Positions 10,623 through 23,200 of a stretch of 64,000 nt of DNA are shown piece after piece (the first letter of the stretch is position 1; the number at the start of each line of letters is the position of its first letter). The notes beneath the pieces are model-generated. The model was not told the DNA's origin. It did no database searches and saw only the letters and a list, made by a program, of their open reading frames with translations. Both the position numbers and the translations under genes were made by a program. This stretch comes from Bolinopsis microptera (lineage: Eukaryota; Ctenophora; Tentaculata; Lobata; Bolinopsidae), in NCBI RefSeq assembly GCF_026151205.1, contig NC_087078.1, positions 8,262,675 through 8,326,674 of the forward strand, in the 5' to 3' direction.

Positions 10623-13600
10623 ATGCCGCTATTTTCAAGAAAAAATAAAATGCTGGGTGGACAGAAGATAGTGCCGATGCCTCGACAGAGAAGCAATAGT
10701 CTGTTCCAGAAACTTCAGAGGAGACAGAAGATCGTGGAACAAAGGGAGGGAGCCGAAATAGAGCCCATTATGGAGGTAAGATTATTGAAATTATTATTAT
10801 TATGTGGTGTTGTCGACATTGTGTTTTTAATCATAACATCGATTAACAATTTTCAAAAATTGTGAACATTTTTCATTTCATTATTATGATTTAAACTACG
10901 GTTCAAGAGTTTACTCTTCAGAGTTTGATACATCAAGAAAGAATGTACTCCATTATGGAAAACAAAACTGAGAGGGGATGAAAACAGATAAGGCAAAAAT
11001 AACCTAACCGATCCGTTTAGCAGATAATTTATAATTACATTATGGCATTGGCATAATTATTGGAATTACTCCAGTTATGAACAGTATCAAGGATGCCAAT
11101 AAACCTGTGTTTGGGCCACAGGTTATTAAAATTAATAAGACCAGAGCCACACTGGCCGCACTGGCCGACATTTTATTAAGTAGTGAATAGTACAGACAGT
11201 GAGCCCTTGTATGCAGGCTCTCCATTAACTAGACACCGTTAGGTTTGCTACTCGAGTACTTGCCGACTAGGTTCTTTACACTTTACCACCTTGAGCTGTT
11301 CACACTAGATCATTTTTCAACGCGAATCAGAAATTGTCCAGTGTCCGACGAAGGGTCATCATCACCAGGGTCTGATTACAGATTCAGAGAAGATATCTGG
11401 ATCAGCCTTTATTTGTACCATGTGTTATTTGAAGTTTGTTGTTACCAATGTAATTGTATTCATGTTCGATTTGACCAGATATACTTTGTGAACTATATTC
11501 GTAATTGCTCAACTACAAATAAAATGTGCGGTTACAGCAACCTAACAAGCTATTTACACCTGCGACTGAGCTGTGGCCGGTTTCTTTTAATCTTCTTGGC
11601 ACTTATTAAGCCACGTCAAAGATGGCCAACAATAAACATGTTACATTGGATACATAATGTTGGATGCTGGTTTGACGGTTTTTTCTCTAGGTTACTCGGC
11701 TCGTTACTATGACGGGTTTTATTTATTTATTTATAAAGATAAATTATTTTGTCATAATTTTGTCTGATATTTTATCTTTTTACCAGCTTGTTGCTTTATA
11801 AGTGATTTTTGTTTAGAGGCGACTCAGCAGAGAGATAATCAGGACAATTACCAAGACACTCTTCCGTTTTGTAAATATATTCAGCACTGTGCAGTTGTAG
11901 CACTTTCACTTTTCACATTCACAAAGAGAGCGGGATTAAGTCTTAACTCTAAAATAGAGCTATAAAATTTAATCGATAAATGCTACGTTGACGGGTTGAC
12001 TATCACCCTGGCATTGTTACCAAGTTTGGTTCATTTCCACAGTAAAGGATTTTTCTGTTTTTCAAAAAGTGGAAGTAGCTCGAAAGTGCAAACTGCACAA
12101 TGGTATCATTGTAATTAATTGCATCATTCAACATTTAACACTATGCTAAAAGTAACATAGTGTATGCCACAATTAATTAACTGGCAGTGTAAGCATGAAG
12201 TTTCACAGCTGTATGTCACATACACATATAATTACCGTCAATAAAGCTGTAATTACAAGGACAACATTTTGTTTGTTAGCCACTTAATTGTTTGAAGTTA
12301 ACTTGAGGTTGTGGAGTTTCTGTTTTTTGCTGTAATTTTGTGTCCCCGCGTTTCTTTTGCGAAAGAGATAATTTGTACGCAAATTCCACAATGTACCATA
12401 CTGTTTTCGCATGTGCATTTTATTGTGTTCGCTTGAATTTCACTTTTCCATTTATACTTATAGTCGAGTTATAAGACACCGTTAAGCAACGTTAACATTT
12501 CCAAAGTTAACCAAAGACAGTTTTTGTTTTGAAAGCCGGATTGCTTGAGCAGCTTTGATTTAAAGTATTTCGTTTCAATAAAACCATAACAAATTCTTCA
12601 GCCTTTGCTCGAGGAGGAGGAATTAGAGTTGAATGGTTCCGATCTACAACTCAGCAAATCAGACAGTGAAATAGATTCTGCCAACGAAAATCAATCCCCA
12701 AATATCGAAAGATTGTCCCCTAGAGAAACTGATCTCACACATTTCTCCAATTAATTCAGACTCAGAAATATTCAACCAGAAAGGTGTGCATCAAACCATG
12801 ATGGAATTGGAACAAGATAACAGCAATTATTCACACGAAACAGCTGATAACCCAGATGATCATTACCTGATAGCGGTGGCAGGGTCAAGAGAGGGGCGAT
12901 CATCACGTGCTACAGATGCTGACGACTCTTCTCTTGGTGACATTGGGGAGGACCAGGAGGAGGAGGAGGAGGAGAGTGACGGGGACTATATCGAACTACC
13001 TGCTCTGACGAAACCCTCACCTCAAACTTTCGATCATCCGATAAGTAAGTATGATGGTCTAGCAGTAGCGAAAGACATGGCAAAGAACGACGTCATTCGT
13101 AAATCAGAGGAGAAGAATAAAGTTAGGGGCAGGTCAAACAGCTTGTTTAAGATTCTGGGCAGGAGACAAAAGTTAGTTGAGGAAGCAGAGCAGAAGAGAG
13201 ACCAAGAAAAACTTGAAGAGGGTTCCCAGGTATGGATTGTTGTATTCTGTGGAACTCGACATATTTAAACTAAAAGAAATTTTAGATGTTAGAACTAAAA
13301 TGGAAATATCTTGGATAAAGTATTATATCTTATGGAAATGATAGCATGGCATGATGATGAACAATATGATTTATTGTATTCTAACCATAAGCCTATTTGA
13401 GAGCATCAAGCATGACAGTTGAACTGATCAGGCATACCGTCCCTAGGAAGAGCCTCTCTCTCCGATCCCGAAAAAGGCTAAAAGCAATAAAAAGTCACTA
13501 CAAAACGAGAAACAAGCTAACAGACCTCGTAGAAATAGTTTATTTCAAAAGCTTGGGATCCGCAGAAAGCTCGAGGAGGATTTCACAGCAATGGAACAAT

Positions 13601-16416
13601 TAGATGAGGTGAAATCTTGCGAGAGAGTATTTTCTGATGGAGCTGGTGTGTGTGTCCATGTAGCACTGCACGAATATGCACGAATGTGTGCACGAATATG
13701 CTCGATAAATCCACGAACCATTGGTCCTTATATGAAGAGCGAGAAGCATCCTAGAACAACAAATTGTACATTCAGCACAAGTGCATTTTTATTCAGTTAA
13801 TTATCACCTTTAATTAGTTAATAAGCACTTCTCAAGACTATCAACAGACAAAAAATGGAGCACCATAAAACAGCAGATTATGTTCCCTTGAAGCCAGCTC
13901 ACAGCAAGAAACCCTCCATCTATAACCTGATCCTCTCATCAAGGATAAAACTCCAGTAGATGAACTGACTGATGAATGTCCGGTCCTCCCATCATGCTCC
14001 ATGAAGAGCAAAGAGATTTGATCAAGCCTAAAGGGTTCGCTGGATTCGGACGGCGGAACAGTCTGTTTAAGAAGCTGGAGAAACGACAGAAGAAAATGGA
14101 TAATCCGGATGATGTCTTGAATAAGAATACTATGATGGTTCGTTTTTACTTTCTCAATGATTGTTAGAGATAGTGTTCAACAAGAAGGTAGTGATTTTAT
14201 GGTTGTTCTCAAATTTTGGTAAAATTTGATATTTCTGCAGTGTGCATCACCTTATAAATACAATTTTGAGAGGCGTATGAATTCATTACCTGGGGACCCC
14301 AGGCTATCATGTTCACAAACATGAATAGAGATTCGGCGGAATGACAGGCTGAGCTCGTCAGTCGCAAACAGATGGTCACATGGCCAATGGTTCGGAATTA
14401 GAGGGCGTCAATAAATTAATTGAATCGATTCAATGGCGAAGATCACTGGACCAGTATGTCTTATCATATCTTAACTTTGTTAACAATTAATTTGTTCTTT
14501 AACACCACTTATCACTTCCAGGTATTCAACCCATTGATAGAGTTCAAGGAAATGGCAAAAGCAGATATCGTAAAATACGAGGAGACTTTTCACGTGTAAG
14601 AAATTGTTAATTTACATTTGTTTCTATTCAAGAAAGCATTGAATGAGCACTTATAAAAATATAATTGCATAGCACTTACCATTTCAATTATTTCGAATTC
14701 TCAATTCCTTAACCTGCTAAATTATACTCATCAGGTTTGATGCTGACGATGACGGTCTCTTAACTCTCGAGGAGATCAAGGGTGCGATGAGGACGTTAGG
14801 GACTGTTATGACTCACATGGAATTTAAAAACATTATAAAGGAGCTGGATACTGATGGTGATAAGATGCTTGATTTAAGAGAGGTATTTATTGAAGCATCC
14901 ACTTATAAACTGTGAAATATTTTGGAATCTTTTTATTTTGATTTAACTTCTAGCAACTATCTTTTCTTGACCATACATGATAGAGATTGCGGTGCGTCAA
15001 CGACATTTGATAAGTAAGTTTTAGTCGGCTGCTAATATGGTAGCCGGCTTAAAGCTGGTTTTAAACCGGATAGGTTGTCTTAACAATTGTATTTCTTCAG
15101 TTCATCTGCATATATCAGAAGATAAGGTCAGGGGACGGATCAGACAGCCTCAAAAAGTTGGTGGACGAGATTGAAGTAGCCACTGTTGGAGTTGGTGGTG
15201 CGAAGAACTTTTTCGAAGATAAGGCTGCTCGAACCAAGTAAGCATTGTTTTCCTTTCAGTCTCTTTAATGATAAGGCTGCTCGAACCAAATAAGCATTGT
15301 TTTCCTTTCAGTCTCTCTAAAGATTCATTTTGTAAATGGCACGCTTCCTTACATATTTTAATTTCTATGTGAAATTATTTTTATCAAAAATATTTCAACG
15401 TTTCCCTCATTTGATCCTTTATCTCTTTATGTTTTATAAAAAATTCAGTCAAAACAGTGAAATTTGGGTCACGGAAAGCTGAAATTCAAATATTATGTCC
15501 TACCGGTAGGACATATTCAACATTTTCATTACATCAAAGTTTTCTCCGGATATACTGCTTCTTGTAGGTTTACAACCTACCAGGACGCGCGCCGAGTTGG
15601 ACTCGTCGACGGTCCTGGTAGGAACGACGGTCCTGGTATGGAACAGATATTTTACGAGTATCACCCGTTAAACTGCTTCCAGAACCTTGATGGCGACTTG
15701 TGTCACTCTGACCGACCTCACTGATTGGTCACTGGTCAAAATTTCAGTCGAAATCGCGAAATTTCGGTCAAGGGGATGGCAGAAAAGGTCTTCTTCAAAA
15801 ATCTTCCAAAATCTCTTTTTATATTCTGATGATTTTCCGTTTGTCAAAGCATTCTTTGGGAATAGAACTTTGAGTACCCCAATCGTGTCTTGTGCCATCC
15901 TCCGTGACCTTGTAAGATGGTCATTCAAGAAAAATTCATTCAAAAAAGTGAAATTTGGGTCGCGGAAAGCTGAAATTCGAATATGTCCTACCGGTAGGAC
16001 ATATTCAAAACTTTCATTGCATCAAAGTTTTATCCGGATATACTGCTTCCAATACCTTGGTTTGTCTTAATTTAAACTAACTTAAGTTTTCCAGGGAAAC
16101 TTCTTATGAAACTGAGTTACGAATAGAAAGAGAAGAAGCAGTGAAGCAGAAAGAAGCGGAGGAAGAAAAAAGGAAGAAAATGGCGTCAAAAGCGTCAGTA
16201 TTTGGAGACGTGAAAATGGGAAAGAAGCCCACCCTCACCGAGAAAAGGCCATCTAAGTTGAAGATAAAGAAAATAAAATCAAAGAGAGACGTTCTAAAAA
16301 GCGATGATAATGGAAGTATGGAAAGACAATCATCCACAGTATCAGTATCGAGCAGCTCGAGCGCCGGAGGAATTGAAAGACAGATTTCAAACATCAGTAT
16401 TTCGAGCAAGTCTTGA
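10623..16416 (+). CDS. Swiprosin/EFHD-type EF-hand protein with NSLF-repeat N-terminus
   Basis: Coding exons: 10623-10775, about 12602-13229 (in one reading with a 94-bp intron, 12666-12759), 13447-13608, about 13837-14137, 14522-14595, 14735-14882, 15101-15237, 16095-16416. The last four give a continuous frame. It runs VFNPLIEFKEM, then EF-hand loop DADDDGLLTLEE, EF-hand loop DTDGDKMLDLRE, a GVGGAKNFFEDKAA segment, and a charged coiled coil rich in Lys/Glu, ending at TGA. This order (VFNP-EFKE, two EF-hands, GAKxFFE, coiled coil) is that of swiprosins EFHD1/EFHD2, Ca2+-binding actin-associated adaptors. The upstream exons are not part of the known family. Each carries one basic module: RSNSLFQKL, RSNSLFKIL, RRNSLFQKL and RRNSLFKKL, in acidic disordered sequence. 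The first three exons join in phase 0. The C-terminus is Ser-rich. Reading-frame breaks in two linker exons make the long form less certain than the EF-hand half. Confidence 0.85.
14433..14453 (+). CDS. Possible alternative first coding exon of the swiprosin gene
   Basis: An ATG opens seven codons (MAKITGP) ending at a GTATGT donor in the phase needed to join the VFNP exon at 14522. An in-frame stop lies just upstream. This would give a short swiprosin lacking the NSLF modules, transcribed from an internal promoter. The evidence is one start, one donor and a matching phase, with no transcript data. Confidence 0.4.
15218..15321 (+). repeat. 52-bp tandem duplication across an exon-intron border
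   Basis: The unit includes the last 20 bases of the swiprosin exon, its GTAAGC donor and a TTTTCCTTTCAG acceptor-like tract. It is repeated at 15270. In the second copy the donor is GT to AT (ACCAAATAAGC), so only the first copy retains a usable 5' splice site. Confidence 0.9.
15440..16050 (+). repeat. Direct repeat pair in last swiprosin intron
   Basis: A block of about 120 bp recurs at 15443-15562 and 15925-16050, about 85-90% alike by eye. Both copies contain GTGAAATTTGGGTC, AAAGCTGAAATTC, the palindrome TGTCCTACCGGTAGGACA and CGGATATACTGCTTCC. Between them lies the block shared with the foldback core (15567-15680). This is a transposon-derived intron insertion. Confidence 0.75.
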
Positions 16417-17268
16417 ACCCTTACTGAAACTTGAACCTAGGTATAAGATTTCCCAAAGTTTATAAAACTGAATGCGATTGTACTTCTTTTAAACTTGCAA
16501 CGGACTGGCCGTTTTGGAAGTGCCAATTAGGCGTATTCTAATGTGAAATCATATCAGTCGATAACTGTTGTCGAACTCTTAACCTTTCTGATGATCATTT
16601 ATCAATACTTCAAGAGACAGGTCGCTTTGATTTCTGCTTTTGCGAGACCTTGTCTTGTTTATATTCAATTGCTTGTTGAATTCTGTAGCGCCAATTGAAT
16701 TATTATGTGTTATGGCTTGTTTTTCAATTTCATGAAGTAGAAAGTTTTCAACTTGGGATATCGTCTTGAATAGTGATTGTTGTACTTTGATAAGTTGTAT
16801 TTTAGATTCAAGACGGATAGTGAACATTATAGATTAATATCGAATTGATGAGTAAAAAGTCTGGATTATCAAAGTAGAATATTGAAAATGAGACAGTAGT
16901 GCACAATCAAGGAATTAATTTTTGTGATAATTTCCTCGTGTTTTCGATATTGAAATTGCAATCTAAAAATACTGATTTAAAATAAATTGTTTGTGAATTG
17001 CTTTATCAACCACATCCGGTTCCTGAAACACTTTTTAAAGTTTTGTATTTGGCAAAAAATGTGTTTCAGTGACAGAGTCCGTTTGTTAAAACTCTAAGCT
17101 TACTGATAAGCACTGTTCAATTGGTTATAACTGTGATAAGAACCCCCTGGTTAAATTCATTAAACCTCTTTTTTTGCCACCTTTGGAAGTGTGATCTCAC
17201 AGATCGAGCTAAGAGTGAACGGTTGGAAGTTTTCTATCTTTCAGAATCCAGACTTCAGACTTAGAGGC
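16417..17268. other. Intergenic between convergent genes
   Basis: This lies between the 3' ends of the swiprosin (+) and TPR (-) genes and presumably holds both 3'UTRs. The 82-codon minus-strand ORF here has no support. Confidence 0.5.
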
Positions 17269-20200
17269 TTACTTTCCTCGCTGCCGGGAACTTTTAGGGC
17301 CGTTTCGTGTTGGTGGATCCTCTGCCAGGGTTGGGTTGATCTGTAACAGCTGGTCCATCCAGAACTTCTCCCGTGTTGCATTCTGAGTGGAGGAAAATTA
17401 TTAGTTTTAATTTTGATACTACGAATTCAGAATGCATATGGAATTTTGTGGAGGAATGTTGTTATCAAGAACTCTAAAAGTAAGCTAATATATAAGTTGA
17501 CATACATCACTCTTAAAGTGCTCGGCGAGGATAGTGACGGTTTCTTCTAGTTGTTTTAGAGCAACCTCGTCGTGGTTTGCGTGGGATCTCAGTTTAATTG
17601 CCTCTTCAATCATCTCATCACCCTTGGAATCGTATTTTTTAGTTGTCAAATCTTAAATTGTTTATCCGAAAAAATTGAACCACTAATAAATTCAAGTGAG
17701 GAAGACGGTATTATGACAATGAGGTTATGAGGTATCATTCTAAAATCTAAGCTGGCTCACCCGAGGAAAGTTTCCAATCTTGATAAGGAACCTCCCAAAC
17801 TTCCTGTAAGCTAGCTCTCTGTCCACTGGATTACTCGACTCCAGAATATTGTTAAACATGGACTCCGCCTCACTCTTTCGATTCAACGAGCAGTATATCT
17901 CAGCAAGGTCCAGTGAGATCTGTGTAGATCCAACCGGGGAAAGTTTCAGTGCATGTTTCAGCAGTTTTGCTACCTGAGATCGTGCGTTTAGTGTTTTAAC
18001 GTTCGCACAATTTGTTAATAAACAACATCATGGTCGTCATAATTAAATGTTTTTCAGAGGAAAAAATAACTGGACTTAAGTTCTGACCCTTATGAAGCCC
18101 TGTTGAAGTTCGTTGTCTCCTTCAAAGACAAACGGCTTTGGTTTGTCACTTTTAGAGGAATGATGCTTTATACTCTTTTTACGTTGCTCCTGCTAGATAC
18201 AATGCATTTTTAAAAGGTGCATTCATCATTTCTACGGAAAAGAGTGCGTTAGAAATAGTAAAAGATGGGAAGTCCGGATGAGATAGAGATACGAATGAAT
18301 TCAACCGGATAATAGACAAATTTAAATGTCACATGTTAATCTCATGCAAACTATCATAACAAGGTCAACACAGGTCTTTTTAATATTCAATATTTACCAT
18401 GCTTGTACAGGTGGGTTTCGGACGACTTATTTTTCTATTAATAAGTTGGTACAAACATTGAGATGCACAAAAATCCGGCGATGTTAGCTAGCTGCGGTCA
18501 TTACATTAATTTCATGGCGATTCACCGAGTTTACGATTTAAATATTCATTGTCATGGAGTATTAACTTGGTAAACTAAAGTTGCAACTTTAAACTTGCCA
18601 TCGTAGACTTGTGAGAATCCGTGCTACTATTGTTAGTGAACAATATCACAGTGAGAGGCATGCAAAAATGAATGTAAAGCAATATCTTTAGATAGTTTAA
18701 TATTGGTCCATTTGAAGTTTGACCCATCTGTTGCTAATTTGTAATTTAAATCACATCATTCTTTGGTTATCATTCCAGCATTCCGTTACTCATTGATCAT
18801 TCACAAATAACATTTCGGTTCAGCAAATTACATGCACAAGCATCACCCGTGGGTTTCCGAATGCACGGCCCCGGGTTGTTCTAGATCATGCACCTTCGCA
18901 ATATTATTCCTTTGTGACCAGGACTCGACCGGAATTCTGGACCAAGCCCCGGTTACTGCCGGGATTGGCCAATTTCTCCCGGTCCGGCCCAACAAATGCT
19001 TGAAAAAATCCCGGTCCCGACAAGTCGGCACTAATCCCGGCCCCGGTACAATTTTAAGATTTTGCCGGGATATCAGCCAGGAGTTTCCCCGTAATTTAAA
19101 GATTCTGCTGCACAAATGCAGAAAAAATGCAGAAAGAACTGAAATAAGAACAAATTTCGACCGATTCTGGGTAACAAAAAAATTAACAAAAACCCCTATC
19201 CGGCAGAGTGACAAACTCCGATCTATCATAGGTTTAACCCGGCCCCGGAAATTCATTCTCATTCTTCTCCCCACAATCCCGGTCGACCCCTGCTCACGTC
19301 ACATCAGGACTGATACGGACCACATCTTACCAGTGCATTTGCGCTACTCAGCATTAAACTACCCAGTGTCCTCTTTATAGGAAACAGTTTGCTAATTGTG
19401 CCCCCAAAAGAAGCCGTGGCTGGTGGTGCAAGAGGAGTCGCTGGTGCTTTATCCACTCCTATTTTAACCTGGTCCAGCTGGTGGTCCTGCTGTAACTTGC
19501 ATGATGGGCTAAAAGCTGGCATAAAAGAGATCCCAATGATGTCATTGGTGCAATCGAAACCTATAGCTAATGGCGATGACTGCGATGATCTCTTTTGATA
19601 TTTGTATATAAAATAACATGATATGATGCTTTGAATAAGAAATCAGAAATCAGAGGTTGCTTGTAGAGGAATCGTGTGATAAATGACAAGAATCAAAGTG
19701 AATCCCAGAGTGATTTTGATATTTTTTTAATATATGATAAAAAAGACACATCAGAATCAGATATTATTGCAAGAACATCTATAGTTCATACAATGAAACA
19801 TGCAAATCGTGCATTTGGGATCATTGGATAAAATTCGTTGTTAGATATGGTCATAAATTATCATTATTTCATAGTATTTGCAAATAGATCAATGAAACTT
19901 ACACATTTAGTTCGTTTATATGTGCATTTTGCGTGTGGAAACTGGGAAATCAATCTCAAACACCAATTAATTATGAATTAAAACATTAAAGTTTCAAGAA
20001 AATGTTAATGATGGTATAATAAGAGAACTAGCAGTAGCACATTAGAGACGAGAAGTAATAATTGAATATCGAGGGTAGATATCTCAAAACAATTCCTGTA
20101 GATCTCAAACCTGCTCGAGAGCGTTATCCATAGCAGAGTCGTGTTCAGCTGCTCCGTTGTGGGAGGTAGCTGTGGTCATGTTGGAGACAGCTCTGAACCG

Positions 20201-23200
20201 CTCTTCGTACTTCAACCTTTCCCATCTGGAATTTTCGAAATGGTCAGAAATCTATGTGTGGAATGGAATATTTCCTGAATACCGCTTTGCTGCACTTATC
20301 GAAAATTCAATGGCTTCAACTGTAACTACGCTGGAGTAACAGTTTCATTTCTGTAATGGTGAATTCATCAGAATTGAGATAAAAATGAAAAAATTTATAT
20401 TATGAAGATTAGATAATAGATAATCAACTAAAATTAAATCTAACTTGAGAATAGCAAGGGCGTAGGAATGATATAACAGGGAGCTTTCTCTGATCTCAAT
20501 AGCTTTTTTCAATAAGTTTAGTGCACTTTCCTCTCCATCGAAGTAGTTCATCAGTCTCTTCTCGTCCCCAATTTGGTACAACGTGTACACTGAACCTTCT
20601 GAGGAGAATGTGAAATCAAATATTGCTGTTTATTTTAAGCTTTTACGCTTCAGCTGCCAACAAGCTGCTCTTCAAAATATTTCGTCTCCAAAATCAAATA
20701 TAAATTAAAGATATAATCGAAGGTGACTGGTGACATGTGCAAAATGATTAATTTTATGGTTTTATCGGAACTCGTGTAGCTATGAACTATACCGCAGTGT
20801 CCTAAAGCAAGATCCAAGTAATCTAGAGCTTCTTGAGTGTATTCTTTTTCCAGTCTTCTAGATCTTTCGTTGAGTGCCCTCGCCAGAAGGATTACCGCAT
20901 AAACGTTATTCACCGCTGAATTAAAGGGGTCATTTGATTTGACCAAACTAATGCCTTTCATTGCTTTATAATCTCAATCTCAATTAGTCGACAATTAGTC
21001 GTGTTAGCTGATTAACCGTGCTATTACCCTAGAAACTGCATTAGGTTTGAGGCTTTAAGATCAAATCAGACTACTACTTAGAACCGACCTTTGTTATCTC
21101 GAGGGAGCGGCGACTCTCGTGGGTCCTTTTCTTTAGCGAGATTCAATACGTTGTACTCAGCAATATACTTTCTCAGACATTTAACTCCCTCGTTGAGCGT
21201 CTTCAAGGCGTTAGCTCGACCTTGATGTTTACTGAGCCTCACCAGTACTTCCCCTGTTAATAGAGGATTCGTCAACTTAATATCAAAATATTGTCGACAA
21301 TAGTCATCATCCTTATCATGTTATTATTTTTCCTTATCAATATCATGGTTCAATATAGATTGAACAACTTTATTAGATCCAATAGCTATTGGGATGGATT
21401 ATGAAATTGTGCTGTTTTTCTTATCAACGAAAAATTCCATCCCTCTCTGATAACATGCTATCAGAACTAATCACCTTTTCCCAGATAACAGTCGAAGTTA
21501 AGAGGATCAGCCTTAAGAGCAGCATCATAGTGTTTCAGAGCAGCACAGCTGAGTCCCAGTTTGTTGTAGGACAGTGCTATCGTGTTGTTTGCTGCTGATA
21601 GTGGGGAGAGACCGGGTACGTGAGAGGATCGGGCTTCGATCTGAGGATGGATTTTGTTAAGAACAGCACCAGGGGGTATCCGGTATGGTGAGATTTCTTT
21701 ATCTCATTTTAATAATCCCTTTCAGTTGCATGTCAATCATATTAATTAATGCTTTTCATACAAAGTTACAACAAAGTCTTCATGTTATGTATCCTGGGTT
21801 TGGACAGGATATTTCCACAGAAAGTATGTACACAATATTAATTTAGCCTTTACGTGATGATATAATTTATTTTATCATCGAAACATGAGTGTTATGAGTG
21901 TAATCCCCAGTCCTGCTCGAAGAACATTCGACGCGCTCAGTCACGTGCAACGATCACGTGCCCTTGCGTCACGCATTTTTCAGCCAATGGACCTGAAGAG
22001 AAGGTGCCGCGCCATATCACCTATTTGAAAGCTTCGACAAACGAGTGTCACACTAATAAGTTGTTGTAACTTTGGAGTCCTAATTCCTGTTTCCGGAATA
22101 TTGCCGCCCTTTTCGTTAACCACGTCTTACCTTAGTTCCACATCGATATTGTTTCACTTATATTAAAGATTTTGTTCTATTACCTAAAACTAAAAGAGCA
22201 AGTGATACAGAAACCACGAGGCTTTTCTGCTTTTATCGATTCTTAGGTCGCTGTTTTACAACTTAACCTCCCGAATTTGTATTAAATATTGATTCATTAA
22301 ACTCGTAATCATCGTCTGAACTCTGGAACTATCTGCTGGTTTTAAATCACTACCATAGTTCGTTTGTTACCTAATAATTAATTCCATGAAGTGTGTTACC
22401 ATAAATTCTACTTTCACTTCCATCACCTTAACCTGTATCAACTGACTTTCTCATTCTGTCTACAAGATTTTAATTTACCCCTGATACAGCTTAGCTCTAA
22501 GAATTTCGCAATTTTAATAACTAAACTTTGGACGGGCCAGACTTCAATTTTATTTCGACTTATTCCAGCTTGATTGGTAGCAGATTTAATCTGAGTAGCT
22601 ATCCTAAGGTGATCCACTCCATATTTTCCTACTTCTAAACACCAATGTGACTGGTTGTAATCCACTGTCTTATTGAACTTTACTCAGTACAATGTGATGT
22701 GTAATCCACTGTCTTATTGAACTTTACTCAGTACAATGTGATGTGTAGATCCTTCAATAACGAAGGATCTTACTTCTCAATCGTCCTAAAACAATTGGCA
22801 TCATACTCACTCTATCCTTTTCTTCTTAAATAGGCATTTGCATCCTTCAACATAGCATACGGAATTACCATCGAATTTGAACAGACCACTGTAAAACAGA
22901 GACAACATCCCCCCCACACCCCCCCCGGCCCCCCCCCAGCCCCCCCCCCCCCTCACATTATACATCTGGTATAAGGTAAGCAGTAATCAGATTCAGAGGA
23001 TCCTACTCAGCAATGGATTTTATTTGCTAGTAATGACAACTGATTATAATTTAAAATAAATATCATAAAACTTAGAGCTGATTGACCTTCCGGAAGAAGC
23101 AATCAACCTGATAGTGATATGATACACTTTTATCACTGTATTTGTAATAACATAAACCCGCCACGCAAAGGGTTTATATAACAGATCATCCCGCGCTAGC

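Noticed and set aside
11245-11712. 155-codon ORF within swiprosin intron 1
   Set aside because: Hydrophobic, low-complexity composition with no recognisable domain or splice context; probably chance in an intron.
18832-19380. 182-codon ORF near the GC-rich insert
   Set aside because: Lies in an intron of the TPR gene, overlaps an ORF on the other strand, and reflects stop-poor CCCGG-rich repeats.
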